Source: Pseudomonas sp. GM21
Lineage (GTDB): Bacteria; Pseudomonadota; Gammaproteobacteria; Pseudomonadales; Pseudomonadaceae
Assembly (NCBI RefSeq): GCF_000282215.1
Contig: NZ_AKJS01000080.1
Coordinates: 62,001-126,000, forward strand
Length of the DNA stretch: 64,000 nt
Direction of reading: 5' to 3'
Under the pieces are notes generated by a model, which did no database searches, was not told where the DNA came from, and saw nothing but the letters and a program-made list of their open reading frames with translations. This document shows, piece by piece, positions 28,531 to 38,108 of the stretch. How positions within the stretch are numbered: position 1 is the first letter of the stretch; the number at the start of each line of letters is the position of its first letter. The position numbers and the translations under genes are program-made.

Positions 28531-28878
28531 GCCCAGGCAAAGCCAGCCGATCAGGAATGCCAAACCACCAAAAGGTGTGACGATTCCGAGTTTGCTGACA
28601 CCGGTCAGGGTCAGCAAGTACAGGCTGCCGGAGAACAGCAGGATACCAATGGCAAACGAGGCGCCTGCCCACGTGACCAGACGCCCTGGAATCTGCGTAG
28701 CCAGCAGCGCCACGCCCAACAATGCCAGGGTGTGCACCAGTTGGTAGGTGACGCCCGTGTGGAAAATCGCCAGGTACTCGGGGGTCAGGCGGTTTTTCAG
28801 GCCATGAGCGGCGAACGCGCCGAGGGCAACGCCGGTGAAACCGAAGAAAGCAGCCAGCATCAAAAAGCCACGCAGCAT
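28498..28878 (-). CDS. DUF423 membrane protein
   Basis: A 126-residue protein with four hydrophobic segments, belonging to the DUF423 (YgdD/TMEM256) family. The N-terminal LAAFFGFTGVALGAFAAHGL and FHTGVTYQLVHTLALL are family signatures. Function is unknown. It is divergent from mtgA, 74 bases away. Confidence 0.9.
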   Translation of the reverse strand: MLRGFLMLAAFFGFTGVALGAFAAHGLKNRLTPEYLAIFHTGVTYQLVHTLALLGVALLATQIPGRLVTWAGASFAIGILLFSGSLYLLTLTGVSKLGIVTPFGGLAFLIGWLCLGLAAWRLPLTA

Positions 28879-28952
28879 GAAAAACTCCAGTCAGACTCGA
28901 TCAACAGGGTCTGTATAATGGCCCGCTCAACGGGTTCGGCCAAGCCATCTCT

Positions 28953-29675
28953 ATGCTGCGTATATATTTGCGTCGATTCACAAAGGCCGTGCTCTGGTTC
29001 GCCGGTGGCAGCGTATTGCTGGTGCTGATCTTTCGCTTTGTGCCGCCGCCGGGAACAGCGTTGATGGTCGAGCGCAAGATCGAATCCTGGTTCGACGGCG
29101 AGCCGATTGATCTGCAGCGCACCTGGAAGCCGTGGGATGAAATCTCCGACGACCTGAAACTCGCTGTGATTGCGGGTGAAGATCAGAAATTCCCGGAGCA
29201 CTGGGGTTTTGACTTCCACGCGATTCAGGCGGCACTGGCTCACAACGAACTGGGCGGATCGATTCGCGGTGCCAGCACACTGAGCCAGCAAGTCTCGAAG
29301 AATCTGTTCCTGTGGTCTGGCCGCAGTTGGTTGCGCAAAGGTCTGGAGGCCTGGTTTACCGCGCTGATCGAAGTGATCTGGCCTAAGCAGCGGATTCTTG
29401 AGGTGTATCTCAACAGCGTTGAGTGGGATGACGGGGTGTTTGGGGCAGAGGCTGCGGCACGGCATCACTTCGGTGTGAGTGCTAAAAGTCTGAGCCGTCA
29501 GCAATCGAGCTTGCTGGCCGCCGTCTTGCCCAACCCGCGAGTGTGGAGCGCGAGCCATCCGACCAACTACGTCGCACGACGGGCCGGGTGGATTCGGCGG
29601 CAGATGAGTCAGTTGGGTGGGGAAAGCTATCTGGTTGGCCTCAACGATTCGCGCCGGGCACCTTGGTCCCAGTAA
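28953..29675 (+). CDS. mtgA: Monofunctional biosynthetic peptidoglycan transglycosylase
   Basis: MtgA polymerises lipid II into glycan strands. The 240-residue protein has one N-terminal membrane anchor (about 10-30) and a GT51 domain. The catalytic Glu lies in AVIAGEDQKFPEHWGFD, and the family blocks RGASTLSQQVSKNLFLW, RKGLEAW and ILEVYLNSVEWDDGVFGAEA (second half) are present. Confidence 0.95.
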   Translation: MLRIYLRRFTKAVLWFAGGSVLLVLIFRFVPPPGTALMVERKIESWFDGEPIDLQRTWKPWDEISDDLKLAVIAGEDQKFPEHWGFDFHAIQAALAHNELGGSIRGASTLSQQVSKNLFLWSGRSWLRKGLEAWFTALIEVIWPKQRILEVYLNSVEWDDGVFGAEAAARHHFGVSAKSLSRQQSSLLAAVLPNPRVWSASHPTNYVARRAGWIRRQMSQLGGESYLVGLNDSRRAPWSQ

Positions 29676-29689
29676 CACCGCAAATCCCC

Positions 29690-29780
29690 TGTGGGAGCGA
29701 GCCTGCTCGCGAAAGCGGTGTATCAGTCAACATTTATGCTGAATGACACACCGCTTTCGCGAGCAAGCCCGCTCCCACAT
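29690..29780. repeat. REP inverted pair
   Basis: Two GTGGGAGCGAGCCTGCTCGC-type units in opposite orientation lie between the convergent mtgA and rpoH genes. Confidence 0.85.
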
Positions 29781-29815
29781 TAGTTTTGTGGTGTTGCAGA
29801 AAACCGGGCACAAAC

Positions 29816-29849
29816 AAAAACGCCCCGATCAATGATCGGGGCGTTTTTT
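29816..29849. terminator. Bidirectional intrinsic terminator between mtgA and rpoH
   Basis: A perfect 15-base stem (AAAAACGCCCCGATC with GATCGGGGCGTTTTT) closes a 3-base AAT loop. It has a U-tract in both directions, so it can end rpoH transcripts and mtgA transcripts alike. Confidence 0.93.
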
Positions 29850-29864
29850 ATGCCGGTTCGCAGG

Positions 29865-30719
29865 TTATGCCGCGATCGACAACTTGAGCTTGTTCATCGC
29901 GCTCTTCTCAAGCTGACGGATACGCTCGGCCGACACGTTGTACTTCTGCGCCAGGTCGTGCAGCGTGGCTTTCTCTTCAGCCAACCAGCGCTGATAAAGG
30001 ATGTCACGGCTGCGGTCGTCCAGCACTTCCAGTGCTTCGTGCAGGTTGTGGTTGGAGTTGTCGCTCCAGTCAGCATCTTCCAGTTGACGGGCCGGGTCGT
30101 ACCGGTGGTCTTCCAGATAGTTGGCTGGCGACTGGAAAGCACTGTCGTCGTCCGCTTCCGCGGCCGGGTCGAAGGCCATGTCATGGCCGGTCAGGCGACT
30201 TTCCATCTCTCGCACTTCCCGCGGCTCTACGCCGAGGCTTTCCGCCACACGGTGGACTTCCTCGTTGTTCAACCACGCCAGACGCTTCTTCTGGCTGCGC
30301 AGGTTGAAGAACAACTTGCGCTGGGCCTTGGTGGTCGCGACTTTCACGATGCGCCAGTTGCGCAGGATGAACTCGTGGATTTCCGCCTTGATCCAGTGCA
30401 CCGCGAACGAAACCAGACGCACACCCATTTCCGGGTTGAAGCGCTTGACCGCCTTCATCAGGCCGACGTTGCCTTCCTGGATCAGGTCAGCCTGAGCCAG
30501 ACCGTAGCCGGAATAGCTACGGGCGATATGTACGACAAAACGCAGGTGGGCGAGCACCATCTGCCGAGCCGCCCCCAAATCCTGCTCATAATAGAGACTC
30601 TCGGCCAGTTCACGCTCCTGCTCCGGCGTCAGCAATGGAATGCTGTTCACGGTGTGCACATAGGCCTCCAGGTTCGCACCCGGGACCAGAGCATATGCAG
30701 GTTGCAAAGAATTGGTCAT
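29865..30719 (-). CDS. rpoH: Heat-shock sigma factor sigma-32
   Basis: RpoH directs RNA polymerase to heat-shock promoters. The 284-residue protein has sigma region 2 ([20 protein letters not shown], then [15 protein letters not shown]), the RpoH box [11 protein letters not shown] involved in turnover and core binding, and the region 4 helix-turn-helix [26 protein letters not shown] precedes the ATG by nine bases. The 114-base gap after ftsX must carry its own promoter. Confidence 0.96.
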   Translation of the reverse strand: MTNSLQPAYALVPGANLEAYVHTVNSIPLLTPEQERELAESLYYEQDLGAARQMVLAHLRFVVHIARSYSGYGLAQADLIQEGNVGLMKAVKRFNPEMGVRLVSFAVHWIKAEIHEFILRNWRIVKVATTKAQRKLFFNLRSQKKRLAWLNNEEVHRVAESLGVEPREVREMESRLTGHDMAFDPAAEADDDSAFQSPANYLEDHRYDPARQLEDADWSDNSNHNLHEALEVLDDRSRDILYQRWLAEEKATLHDLAQKYNVSAERIRQLEKSAMNKLKLSIAA

Positions 30720-30833
30720 ACGAAAAAACCTCCCACTTTTACAAACTCGTGCAGTTCAGCACTGCGAAAATTGACCGGAAACCGAAAAACAAGTTCCCAT
30801 AAACGCTGAAAGGTCAATACGAGCAAAATGATG

Positions 30834-31856
30834 CTACTTAGGCGCAAGCTCCCTCAGGTGGCGTGCGACTGCAATCCATGCACCGATATACCCCAACAGC
30901 ACCGCGCCAAGCAAGAGAGACAGACCGTCGGCAACTGGCACTCCGGCCAGCGCAAAATCACTGCCGTACAAACCGGCCAGTCCAACCACGGCGTCGTTCA
31001 GCCAGTTCAAGCCAAACGCCAATACACCCCAGGACAGCATCCCCGCACCAAAGCCATAAAGCGCGCCCATGTACAAAAAGGGCCTGCGCACATAGCTGTC
31101 AGTGCCGCCGACAAGTTTAATCACTTCTATCTCTGTGCGGCGGTTTTCAATATGAAGACGAATGGTATTGCCTATCACCAAAAGTAATGCAGAAACCAGC
31201 AGCACGGTCAGACCGAAGACAAAACGGTCGCCCAGCTTGAGGATGGCGGCCAGACGCTCGACCCAGACTAGATCAAGTTGCGCCTGTTGTACCTTCGGCA
31301 GCTCGGAAAGTTTTTGTCTTAATGCTTCAAGCGCGAGCTTGTCGACCTCCTTCGGGGTCACCAGAACCACGCCCGGCAACGGGTTTTCCGGCAATTCCTT
31401 GAGCGCATCGCCCAAACCGGACTGCTGCTGAAACTCCTCCAGCGCCTGGTCGCGACCGACATATTGCGCATCAGCGACGCCTGGCATGCCTTTGATCTGC
31501 TCGCGCAGCGACTCGCCTTCAGCAGGGCTGGCCTCCAATTGCAGGTACAGGGAAATTTGCGCCGCACGCTGCCAGGAGCCGCCCAGCCGCTCGACGTTGC
31601 TCAGCAAAAGTGACAGGCCCATCGGCAAACTCAGCGCAACGGCCATCACCATGCAGGTGAAAAAACTGCCGATGGGCTGCTTGCCTAGGCGACGCAAGCT
31701 GTCCAGCAGACTTGCGCGGTGGCTTTCAACCCAGGCGCGGAACAACGTGGCGAAGTCAGGGCCGTCGTCATCGTCGTGTTTTTTCTTCTGCGGTTGCGGA
31801 TCGGCAGCTTTCGGGGCTACACGTTCGGAAACTTTGGGGCTGCGTGTCGCGCTCAT
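30834..31856 (-). CDS. ftsX: Cell-division permease-like protein FtsX
   Basis: FtsX forms a membrane complex with FtsE that controls septal peptidoglycan hydrolases through EnvC-type activators. The 340-residue protein has a long charged cytoplasmic N-terminus (about 1-65), one membrane segment (about 68-90), a periplasmic domain, and three C-terminal membrane segments. The KLVGGTDSYVRRPFLYMGA segment is typical. It overlaps ftsE by 4 bases. Confidence 0.95.
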   Translation of the reverse strand: MSATRSPKVSERVAPKAADPQPQKKKHDDDDGPDFATLFRAWVESHRASLLDSLRRLGKQPIGSFFTCMVMAVALSLPMGLSLLLSNVERLGGSWQRAAQISLYLQLEASPAEGESLREQIKGMPGVADAQYVGRDQALEEFQQQSGLGDALKELPENPLPGVVLVTPKEVDKLALEALRQKLSELPKVQQAQLDLVWVERLAAILKLGDRFVFGLTVLLVSALLLVIGNTIRLHIENRRTEIEVIKLVGGTDSYVRRPFLYMGALYGFGAGMLSWGVLAFGLNWLNDAVVGLAGLYGSDFALAGVPVADGLSLLLGAVLLGYIGAWIAVARHLRELAPK

Positions 31857-32524
31857 TCGGCAGCCTCCCCGTCGCCAATCAATCGACCACGTTGCAGCGT
31901 CAGCATGCGGTGACGCATACGGGCGATCAGCGCCAGGTCGTGACTGGCGATCAGCACACTGGTGCCCAGGCGATTGATGTCTTCGAACACGCCCATGATT
32001 TCAGCGGCCAGACGCGGGTCGAGGTTACCGGTCGGTTCGTCCGCCAGCAGCAAGGCCGGCCGATGAACGATGGCGCGGGCGATGCCGACGCGCTGTTGCT
32101 GACCGGTGGACAAGTCACCCGGGTACAAATCGGTTTTGTCCGAAAGCGCCACGCGCTCAAGGGCCGAATCCACGCGTTTGACGATCTCGGCCTTCGACAG
32201 GCCAAGGATCTGCAAGGGTAGCGCAACGTTGTTGAACACCGTGCGATCGAACAACAACTGGTGATTCTGGAACACCACGCCGATCTGCCGGCGAAGATAA
32301 GGAATCTGCGCGCTGCTGATGGTTGCGAGGTCCTGGCCGGCCAACAGCAATTTGCCAGTGGTTGGACGCTCCATCGCCAGCAGCAGTCGCAACAAGGTGC
32401 TTTTACCTGCGCCGGAATGCCCGGTTACAAACAAGAATTCGCCCCGACGGACTCGAAAGCTCAGCTCATGCAAGCCGACGTGACCGTTCGGGTAGCGTTT
32501 ACCGACCTGTTCGAAACGAATCAT
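31853..32524 (-). CDS. ftsE: Cell-division ATP-binding protein FtsE
   Basis: A 223-residue ABC ATPase. Walker A is GHSGAGKSTL, the signature is LSTGQQQRVGIARA and Walker B is LLLADEPTGNLD. It drives the FtsX complex at the septum. It overlaps ftsY upstream and ftsX downstream by four bases each, so the three genes form one operon. Confidence 0.96.
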   Translation of the reverse strand: MIRFEQVGKRYPNGHVGLHELSFRVRRGEFLFVTGHSGAGKSTLLRLLLAMERPTTGKLLLAGQDLATISSAQIPYLRRQIGVVFQNHQLLFDRTVFNNVALPLQILGLSKAEIVKRVDSALERVALSDKTDLYPGDLSTGQQQRVGIARAIVHRPALLLADEPTGNLDPRLAAEIMGVFEDINRLGTSVLIASHDLALIARMRHRMLTLQRGRLIGDGEAAE

Positions 32525-34194
32525 GAACGCTCCCGCTCGGCAAACAATGCCTGGACAAAGGGTTCTGCTTCAAAAGTACGCAAATCGTCGATGCCTTCAC
32601 CGACGCCGATATAGCGAATCGGCAGGCCAAACTGCTTGGCCAGGGCGAAAATCACCCCACCCTTGGCGGTGCCGTCGAGCTTGGTCAGCGCCAGGCCAGT
32701 CAGTTCGACGGTCTGGTTGAATTGTTTGGCCTGGTTGATGGCGTTCTGGCCGGTGCCGGCATCGAGTACCAACAGCACTTCGTGCGGCGCGTCGGCATCG
32801 AGCTTGCCGATGACCCGGCGAACTTTTTTCAGCTCTTCCATCAAGTTGTCTTTGGTGTGCAGACGACCGGCGGTGTCGGCAATCAGTACATCGATGCCAC
32901 GGGCCTTGGCCGCCTGAACGGCGTCAAAGATAACCGATGCCGAGTCGGCGCCGGTGTGCTGGGCGATGACCGGGATCTTGTTGCGCTCACCCCAGACCTG
33001 CAATTGCTCGACCGCTGCTGCGCGGAAGGTGTCACCGGCCGCGAGCATGACTTTCTTGCCTTCGAGTTGCAGCTTCTTCGCCAGTTTGCCGATGGTGGTG
33101 GTCTTGCCGGCGCCGTTGACGCCCACCACGAGAATCACGAAGGGCTTATTCTGCGAGGTGATTTTCAGCGGTTGCTCGACCGGCTTGAGCATGGCGGCCA
33201 GTTCGGCTTGCAGGGATTTGTACAGCGCATCGGCATCGGCCAGCTCTTTGCGCGCGACCTTTTGGGTCAGGCGCTGGATGATCACCGATGTGGCTTCGAC
33301 ACCAACGTCGGCGGTCAGCAGACGGGTTTCGAGGTCTTCAAGCAGTTCGTCATCGATGGCCTTTCTGCCCAGAAACAGGCTGGCCATGCCTTCACCGATG
33401 CTGGCGCTGGTCTTGGACAGGCCTTGCTTGAGGCGGGCGAAGAAACCGGCTTTGGATTCTTCTGTACGCGACGGTTCGACGGGCGTTTCGACGGATGCGA
33501 CGACAGGTGCTGGTGCTTGCACAACCGGAGCAACCGGAGCAACCGGAGCAACCGGAGCAACCGGAGCAACCGGAGCAACCGGAGCAATGAAAGCAGGAAC
33601 AACAGGTTCTGCAACAACCGGTTTAGGCTCGGCCACAACGACTGGCGCAGCAACCGGCTCAAGCTCAGCCACGACGACTGGCGCTACAACCGGTTCAGGC
33701 GCAGCCACCACGACTGGCGCTACAACCAGCTCAGGCGCAGCCACTGCAACTGGCGCTACAACCAGCTCAGGCGCAGCCACTGCAACTGGCGCTACAACCG
33801 GCTCAACCACAGGAACCTGAACGGGCTCAGGCACAAACGCGGCCGGAGCAGGAATCGGCGGCGTAATGTGCGGCGCCAATTCATCTTCAACGAGTGCCAC
33901 TGGCTCTTCGGCCACCGGCAGCGTCAACCAAGGTTCGGCAATCGGTGTCAGTGAGGCCTTGGCAACGACTTCGGCGACAGGATCAGGCTCGACAACGGGT
34001 TGCAGCACCGGCTCGGCGATGGGCAACACAATTGGCGCGAGCTCTTCATCTATAACCGGCGCCGGCGTGGGCTCAGGAAGTGGCTGTGGCTGTTCGACGA
34101 CGGGTTCCTGCGGCTTTTTGCGCAGCCATCCGAACAGGCTTTTCTTCTCGCCAGCCGCAGCTGGGGCTTTCTTGTCGTCGTTGGAACCAAACAT
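32521..34194 (-). CDS. ftsY: Signal recognition particle receptor FtsY with a long repeat-rich N-terminus
   Basis: FtsY is the GTPase receptor of the signal recognition particle and brings ribosomes to the membrane. At 557 residues it is longer than E. coli FtsY (about 497). The last 300 residues are the NG domain, with P-loop GVNGAGKTTTIGKLAKKL, DTAGRLHT and TKLDGTAKGG. The first about 245 residues form an acidic Pro/Ala/Val region with five copies of a 12-residue VAVAAPELVVAP-type repeat and an (APV)7 run. The start MFGSNDDKKAPAAAG is natural. Confidence 0.95.
   Translation of the reverse strand: MFGSNDDKKAPAAAGEKKSLFGWLRKKPQEPVVEQPQPLPEPTPAPVIDEELAPIVLPIAEPVLQPVVEPDPVAEVVAKASLTPIAEPWLTLPVAEEPVALVEDELAPHITPPIPAPAAFVPEPVQVPVVEPVVAPVAVAAPELVVAPVAVAAPELVVAPVVVAAPEPVVAPVVVAELEPVAAPVVVAEPKPVVAEPVVPAFIAPVAPVAPVAPVAPVAPVAPVVQAPAPVVASVETPVEPSRTEESKAGFFARLKQGLSKTSASIGEGMASLFLGRKAIDDELLEDLETRLLTADVGVEATSVIIQRLTQKVARKELADADALYKSLQAELAAMLKPVEQPLKITSQNKPFVILVVGVNGAGKTTTIGKLAKKLQLEGKKVMLAAGDTFRAAAVEQLQVWGERNKIPVIAQHTGADSASVIFDAVQAAKARGIDVLIADTAGRLHTKDNLMEELKKVRRVIGKLDADAPHEVLLVLDAGTGQNAINQAKQFNQTVELTGLALTKLDGTAKGGVIFALAKQFGLPIRYIGVGEGIDDLRTFEAEPFVQALFAERERS
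33522..33584. repeat. Seven tandem 9-base repeats inside ftsY
   Basis: CAACCGGAG occurs seven times without interruption. On the minus strand it encodes the (APV)7 run of FtsY. Such short perfect arrays are prone to copy-number change in steps of three residues. Confidence 0.92.
33608..33800. repeat. Tandem 36-base repeats inside ftsY
   Basis: About five diverged copies of a 36-base unit (TGGCGCTACAACCAGCTCAG and onward) encode the 12-residue VAVAAPELVVAP repeats of FtsY. The two central copies (about 33717-33788) are nearly identical, suggesting recent duplication. Confidence 0.85.
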
Positions 34195-34537
34195 GGAGGA
34201 CGGCTATCTCACGGTAGCGACGCGCCAAAGGCGCCCCGGCAAATAAATATTCGATGCAGAACAGACTGCGATTGACCCAGCTTGTTCACGCGCAACATTT
34301 TGTCGAGGTGCAAATCGCAACTCAAAGGTCGACTAATTCGAAGGACTGGAACGGCATCGTCGGCGAAAACACAGAGTTTAGCTGTCAAACTCAAAGCGTG
34401 CGCCGCAAACCCAAACAACCTGCAGACCGATCAAAGGCCTGATAGGCGTGGCCGCCAGTAAAACGGACCGTTATCCTAGCACCCTCTCGCCCGCTGACGC
34501 TAAGACCAAGCGGGCAGCCCAACAGGTTTAAAAACGA
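34195..34537. other. Intergenic region between divergent ftsY and M16 peptidase genes
   Basis: These 343 bases must carry the promoters of the ftsYEX operon and of the peptidase genes. No convincing gene, repeat or strong hairpin was recognised, except a short palindromic stretch near 34485-34515 (CCCGCTGACGC...CCAAGCGGGC). Confidence 0.6.
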
Positions 34538-35893
34538 ATGAATGCTCTAGCCCGCCGCGCTGCAGGCCTGCTGCTCAGCACAGTTTGTCTGCCATTTTCA
34601 GCCTTCGCTGCCGACCCACAACCCACCCACGAATTCACTCTCGATAACGGCCTGAAGGTTATCGTGCGCGAAGACCATCGTGCGCCGGTGGTGGTTTCCC
34701 AGGTCTGGTACAAGGTCGGTTCCAGCTACGAAACACCGGGTCAGACCGGTCTTTCCCATGCCCTCGAACACATGATGTTCAAAGGCAGCGAGAAAGTCGG
34801 CCCCGGTGAAGCCTCGCTGATCCTGCGCGATCTCGGCGCCGAAGAGAACGCATTCACCAGCGACGACTTCACGGCTTACTATCAGGTGCTGGCCCGCGAT
34901 CGTCTGGGTGTGGCCTTCGAACTGGAAGCAGACCGCATGGCCAGCCTGCGTTTGCCGGCTGACGAGTTCGCCCGCGAAATCGAAGTCATTAAAGAAGAAC
35001 GTCGCCTGCGCACCGACGACAAGCCGATGTCCAAGGCCTACGAACGCTTCAAGGCGATGGCATACCCGGCCAGTGGTTACCACACGCCGACCATCGGCTG
35101 GATGGTCGACCTGGACCGCATGAAAGTCGAAGAGCTGCGCCACTGGTATCAATCCTGGTACGCGCCGAACAACGCCACGCTGGTGGTGGTCGGTGACGTC
35201 ACCCCGGACGAGGTCAAAGCCTTGGCCCAGCGTTACTTCGGCCCCATCGCCAAACGCGATGTTCCCCCGGCGAAAATTCCGCTGGAACTGGCCGAACCTG
35301 GCGAACGCCTCATCACCCTGCATGTGCAAACCCAATTGCCGAGCCTGATGCTGGGCTTCAACGTGCCGAGCATCGCCACCTCCGAAGACAAACGCTCGGT
35401 AAACGCCTTGCGCCTGATCTCGGCCCTGCTCGACGGAGGTTACAGCGGTCGCATCCCGACGCAACTGGAACGTGGTGAAGAACTGGTGTCTGGCGGTTCG
35501 TCGAGCTATGACGCCTACACCCGCGGCGACAGCCTGTTCACCTTGTCGGCTTCACCCAACACCCAGAAAAACAAAACCATGGCCCAGGCTGAAGCCGGTC
35601 TGTGGAAGCTACTCGAACAGCTGAAATCCACCCCACCGTCCGCCGAAGAGCTGGAACGCGTGAGGGCTCAAGTGATTGCCGGCCTGGTCTTCCAGCGCGA
35701 CTCGATCACCAGCCAGGCCACTTCCATCGGCCAACTGGAAACGGTCGGCCTGTCGTGGAAGCTGATGGACACTGAACTTGCCGACCTGCAAAGCGTAACG
35801 CCGCAAGACATCCAGAATGCCGCCAAGCTGTATTTCACCCGCGAACGTCTCAGCGTCGCCCATGTACTGCCACTGGAGACGACTCATGAGTGA
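34538..35893 (+). CDS. M16 zinc peptidase, catalytic subunit (pair 1)
   Basis: A 451-residue periplasmic M16 (pitrilysin-type) metallopeptidase. It has a signal peptide (about 1-25, ending FAA), the inverted zinc motif HxxEH in GLSHALEHMMFKG, and the downstream Glu ligand region EIEVIKEERRLRTDDK. M16B peptidases often act as a heterodimer with a partner lacking the zinc motif, which here overlaps by 8 bases downstream. The ribosome site before the ATG is weak. Confidence 0.93.
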   Translation: MNALARRAAGLLLSTVCLPFSAFAADPQPTHEFTLDNGLKVIVREDHRAPVVVSQVWYKVGSSYETPGQTGLSHALEHMMFKGSEKVGPGEASLILRDLGAEENAFTSDDFTAYYQVLARDRLGVAFELEADRMASLRLPADEFAREIEVIKEERRLRTDDKPMSKAYERFKAMAYPASGYHTPTIGWMVDLDRMKVEELRHWYQSWYAPNNATLVVVGDVTPDEVKALAQRYFGPIAKRDVPPAKIPLELAEPGERLITLHVQTQLPSLMLGFNVPSIATSEDKRSVNALRLISALLDGGYSGRIPTQLERGEELVSGGSSSYDAYTRGDSLFTLSASPNTQKNKTMAQAEAGLWKLLEQLKSTPPSAEELERVRAQVIAGLVFQRDSITSQATSIGQLETVGLSWKLMDTELADLQSVTPQDIQNAAKLYFTRERLSVAHVLPLETTHE

Positions 35894-37376
35894 GCGTAAA
35901 AAACCACGTCTGGCCTTGGTCGGCTTGATCGCTGTCGCACTGATCGGCTCTGCGACTTTCTACCTGTCCCGAAGCAGTGACTCCAAGGCCAGCGAAGCAC
36001 TGGACAAAGCCAAGTCCAGCCAGAAGCTGCAATCGCTGGCAGAACTTGACGGCAAGGCACCGAGCCACCGCGCCCTTGACGTACAGACCTGGACCACCGC
36101 CGAAGGCGCCAAGGTGATGTTCGTCGAAGCCCGCGAACTGCCGATGTTCGACATGCGCCTGATCTTCGCCGCCGGCAGCAGCCAGGATGGCGAGGCAGCG
36201 GGCCTTGCCATGTTGACCAACGCGATGCTCAACGAAGGGGTGGCCGGCAAAGATGCCGGCGCCATCGCCGAAGGCTTCGAAGGCCTGGGTGCTGACTTTG
36301 GCAACGGTGCGTTCAAAGACATGGCGCTGGTTTCCTTGCGTAGCCTCAGCGCCGCGGACAAGCGTGAGCCGGCCCTGAAGTTGTTCTCTGAAGTCATTGG
36401 CAAACCAACCTTCCCGGCCGACTCCTTTGCACGCATCAAGAACCAGATGCTTGCCGGTTTCGAATACCAGAAGCAAAACCCCGGCAAACTGGCGAGCCTG
36501 GAGCTGATGAACCGTTTGTACGGCAATCACCCTTACGCGCATGCCAGTGACGGTACGGCGAAATCCGTCCCGGCGATCACCCAGGCTCAATTAAAGGCAT
36601 TCCACGAGAAAGCCTATGCAGCTGGCAACGTGGTGATTGCACTGGTCGGTGACCTGTCCCGCGCCGAGGCCGAGGCGATTGCCGCGCAGGTCTCCAGCGC
36701 ACTGCCAAAAGGCCCGGCACTGGCGAAGATCGCACCGCCGCAAGAACCCAAAGCCAGCGTCGGCCATATCGAGTTCCCGTCCAAGCAAACCAACCTGATG
36801 CTCGCGCAACTGGGCATCGACCGTGACGATCCAGACTACGCCGCCCTGTCCATGGGCAACCAGATCCTCGGCGGCGGTGGTTTCGGCACCCGCCTGATGA
36901 GCGAAGTGCGCGAGAAACGTGGCCTGGCATACGGCGTGTACTCGGGTTTCACCCCGATGCAGGCGCGCGGCCCGTTCATGATCAACCTGCAGACCCGCGC
37001 CGAAATGAGCGAAGGCACGCTGAAACTGGTGCAGGACGTGCTGGCCGACTACCTTAAAACCGGCCCGACACAAAAAGAACTCGATGACGCCAAGCGTGAA
37101 CTGGCCGGCAGCTTCCCGCTATCCACTGCCAGCAACGCCGATATCGTCGGTCAGTTGGGCGCCATGGGCTTCTACAACCTGCCGCTGAGCTATCTGGATG
37201 ATTTCATGCGCCAGTCCCAGAGCCTGACCGTCGAACAAGTCAAAACCGCACTGAACAAACACCTGAGCACGGATAAAATGGTCATCGTCAGCGCTGGCCC
37301 GACCGTGCCACAAAAGCCGTTACCGGCCCCATCTGATAAACCTGCCGAGCAGCCGCTCGGGGTTCCGGAGCATTAA
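35886..37376 (+). CDS. M16 peptidase-like partner subunit (pair 1)
   Basis: A 496-residue M16-fold protein with an N-terminal membrane anchor (LALVGLIAVALIGSATFYL). The position of the HxxEH motif is occupied by AAGLAMLTNAMLNEG, so it lacks the zinc site. It keeps the C-terminal FGTRLMSEVREKRGLAYGVY block with the Arg/Tyr pair. This is the arrangement of a non-catalytic M16B partner. Its stop overlaps the rsmD start by one base (TAATG). Confidence 0.92.
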   Translation: MSERKKPRLALVGLIAVALIGSATFYLSRSSDSKASEALDKAKSSQKLQSLAELDGKAPSHRALDVQTWTTAEGAKVMFVEARELPMFDMRLIFAAGSSQDGEAAGLAMLTNAMLNEGVAGKDAGAIAEGFEGLGADFGNGAFKDMALVSLRSLSAADKREPALKLFSEVIGKPTFPADSFARIKNQMLAGFEYQKQNPGKLASLELMNRLYGNHPYAHASDGTAKSVPAITQAQLKAFHEKAYAAGNVVIALVGDLSRAEAEAIAAQVSSALPKGPALAKIAPPQEPKASVGHIEFPSKQTNLMLAQLGIDRDDPDYAALSMGNQILGGGGFGTRLMSEVREKRGLAYGVYSGFTPMQARGPFMINLQTRAEMSEGTLKLVQDVLADYLKTGPTQKELDDAKRELAGSFPLSTASNADIVGQLGAMGFYNLPLSYLDDFMRQSQSLTVEQVKTALNKHLSTDKMVIVSAGPTVPQKPLPAPSDKPAEQPLGVPEH

Positions 37377-37984
37377 TGGCCACGCGTCCAAAAAAACCTG
37401 TTCACAACGTTCATAACGGCGTGAATCAACTGCGCATCATTGGCGGCGAATGGGGCAGCCGAAAGCTGAGCTTCCCGGATGCCCCGGGCTTGCGCCCGAC
37501 ACCAGACCGGGTGCGTGAAACCCTGTTCAACTGGCTCGCGCCTTATGTCGCGGGCGCCAAGGTGCTGGACCCGTTCGCCGGCAGCGGCGCACTGTTTCTG
37601 GAAGCCCTGTCCCGTGGCGCCGCCATGGGCCAGGCGCTGGACGCCAGCAACATCGCGGTCGCCAGCATCAAGGAACATCTGGGCACACTGCGCTGCACCA
37701 CCGGCCAGATCCAGACCGCCGATGCCCTGCGCTACCTGGAAACCCAGACAGCCACTGCCTACGACCTGGTGTTCCTCGACCCGCCGTTCAACCAGAACCT
37801 GTTGCCGAGCGTCTGCACCCTGCTGGAAGAGCGTCAGTGGCTGGCCGACGAGGCCTGGATCTACACTGAAAGCGAAAACGCGCCGTCGTCACTCGGTTTG
37901 CCAGGCAACTGGCGGCTGCACCGGGAGCAGAAATCCGGGCGGGTTTACTATGCGTTGTGGCAACGCAACCCGCTGGAGAGCTGA
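37376..37984 (+). CDS. rsmD: 16S rRNA (guanine966-N2)-methyltransferase
   Basis: RsmD methylates G966 of 16S rRNA. The 202-residue protein has the N-terminal LRIIGGEWGSRKLSFPD, the SAM loop VLDPFAGSGALFLEALSRGA and the catalytic tetrapeptide in VFLDPPFNQ (DPPF). It is translationally coupled to the M16 partner gene upstream. Confidence 0.95.
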   Translation: MATRPKKPVHNVHNGVNQLRIIGGEWGSRKLSFPDAPGLRPTPDRVRETLFNWLAPYVAGAKVLDPFAGSGALFLEALSRGAAMGQALDASNIAVASIKEHLGTLRCTTGQIQTADALRYLETQTATAYDLVFLDPPFNQNLLPSVCTLLEERQWLADEAWIYTESENAPSSLGLPGNWRLHREQKSGRVYYALWQRNPLES

Positions 37985-38108
37985 AACCGTCATAGCCCCA
38001 TGGTCTGAAACAACGAATCAAGTGCGATAAATAGTTACCGCCAACAGCCTCGTCCAAATCTCCACAGTGGTTTACGCAATCCCCGTAAACCACTGAGGAT
38101 AGACACGG

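Noticed and set aside
33522..33584. CRISPR-like array
   Set aside because: The 9-base repeats have no spacers and encode an in-frame Ala-Pro-Val run of FtsY.
34209..34418. 69-codon minus-strand frame upstream of ftsY
   Set aside because: No ribosome site, no recognisable features, and it would occupy the ftsY promoter region.
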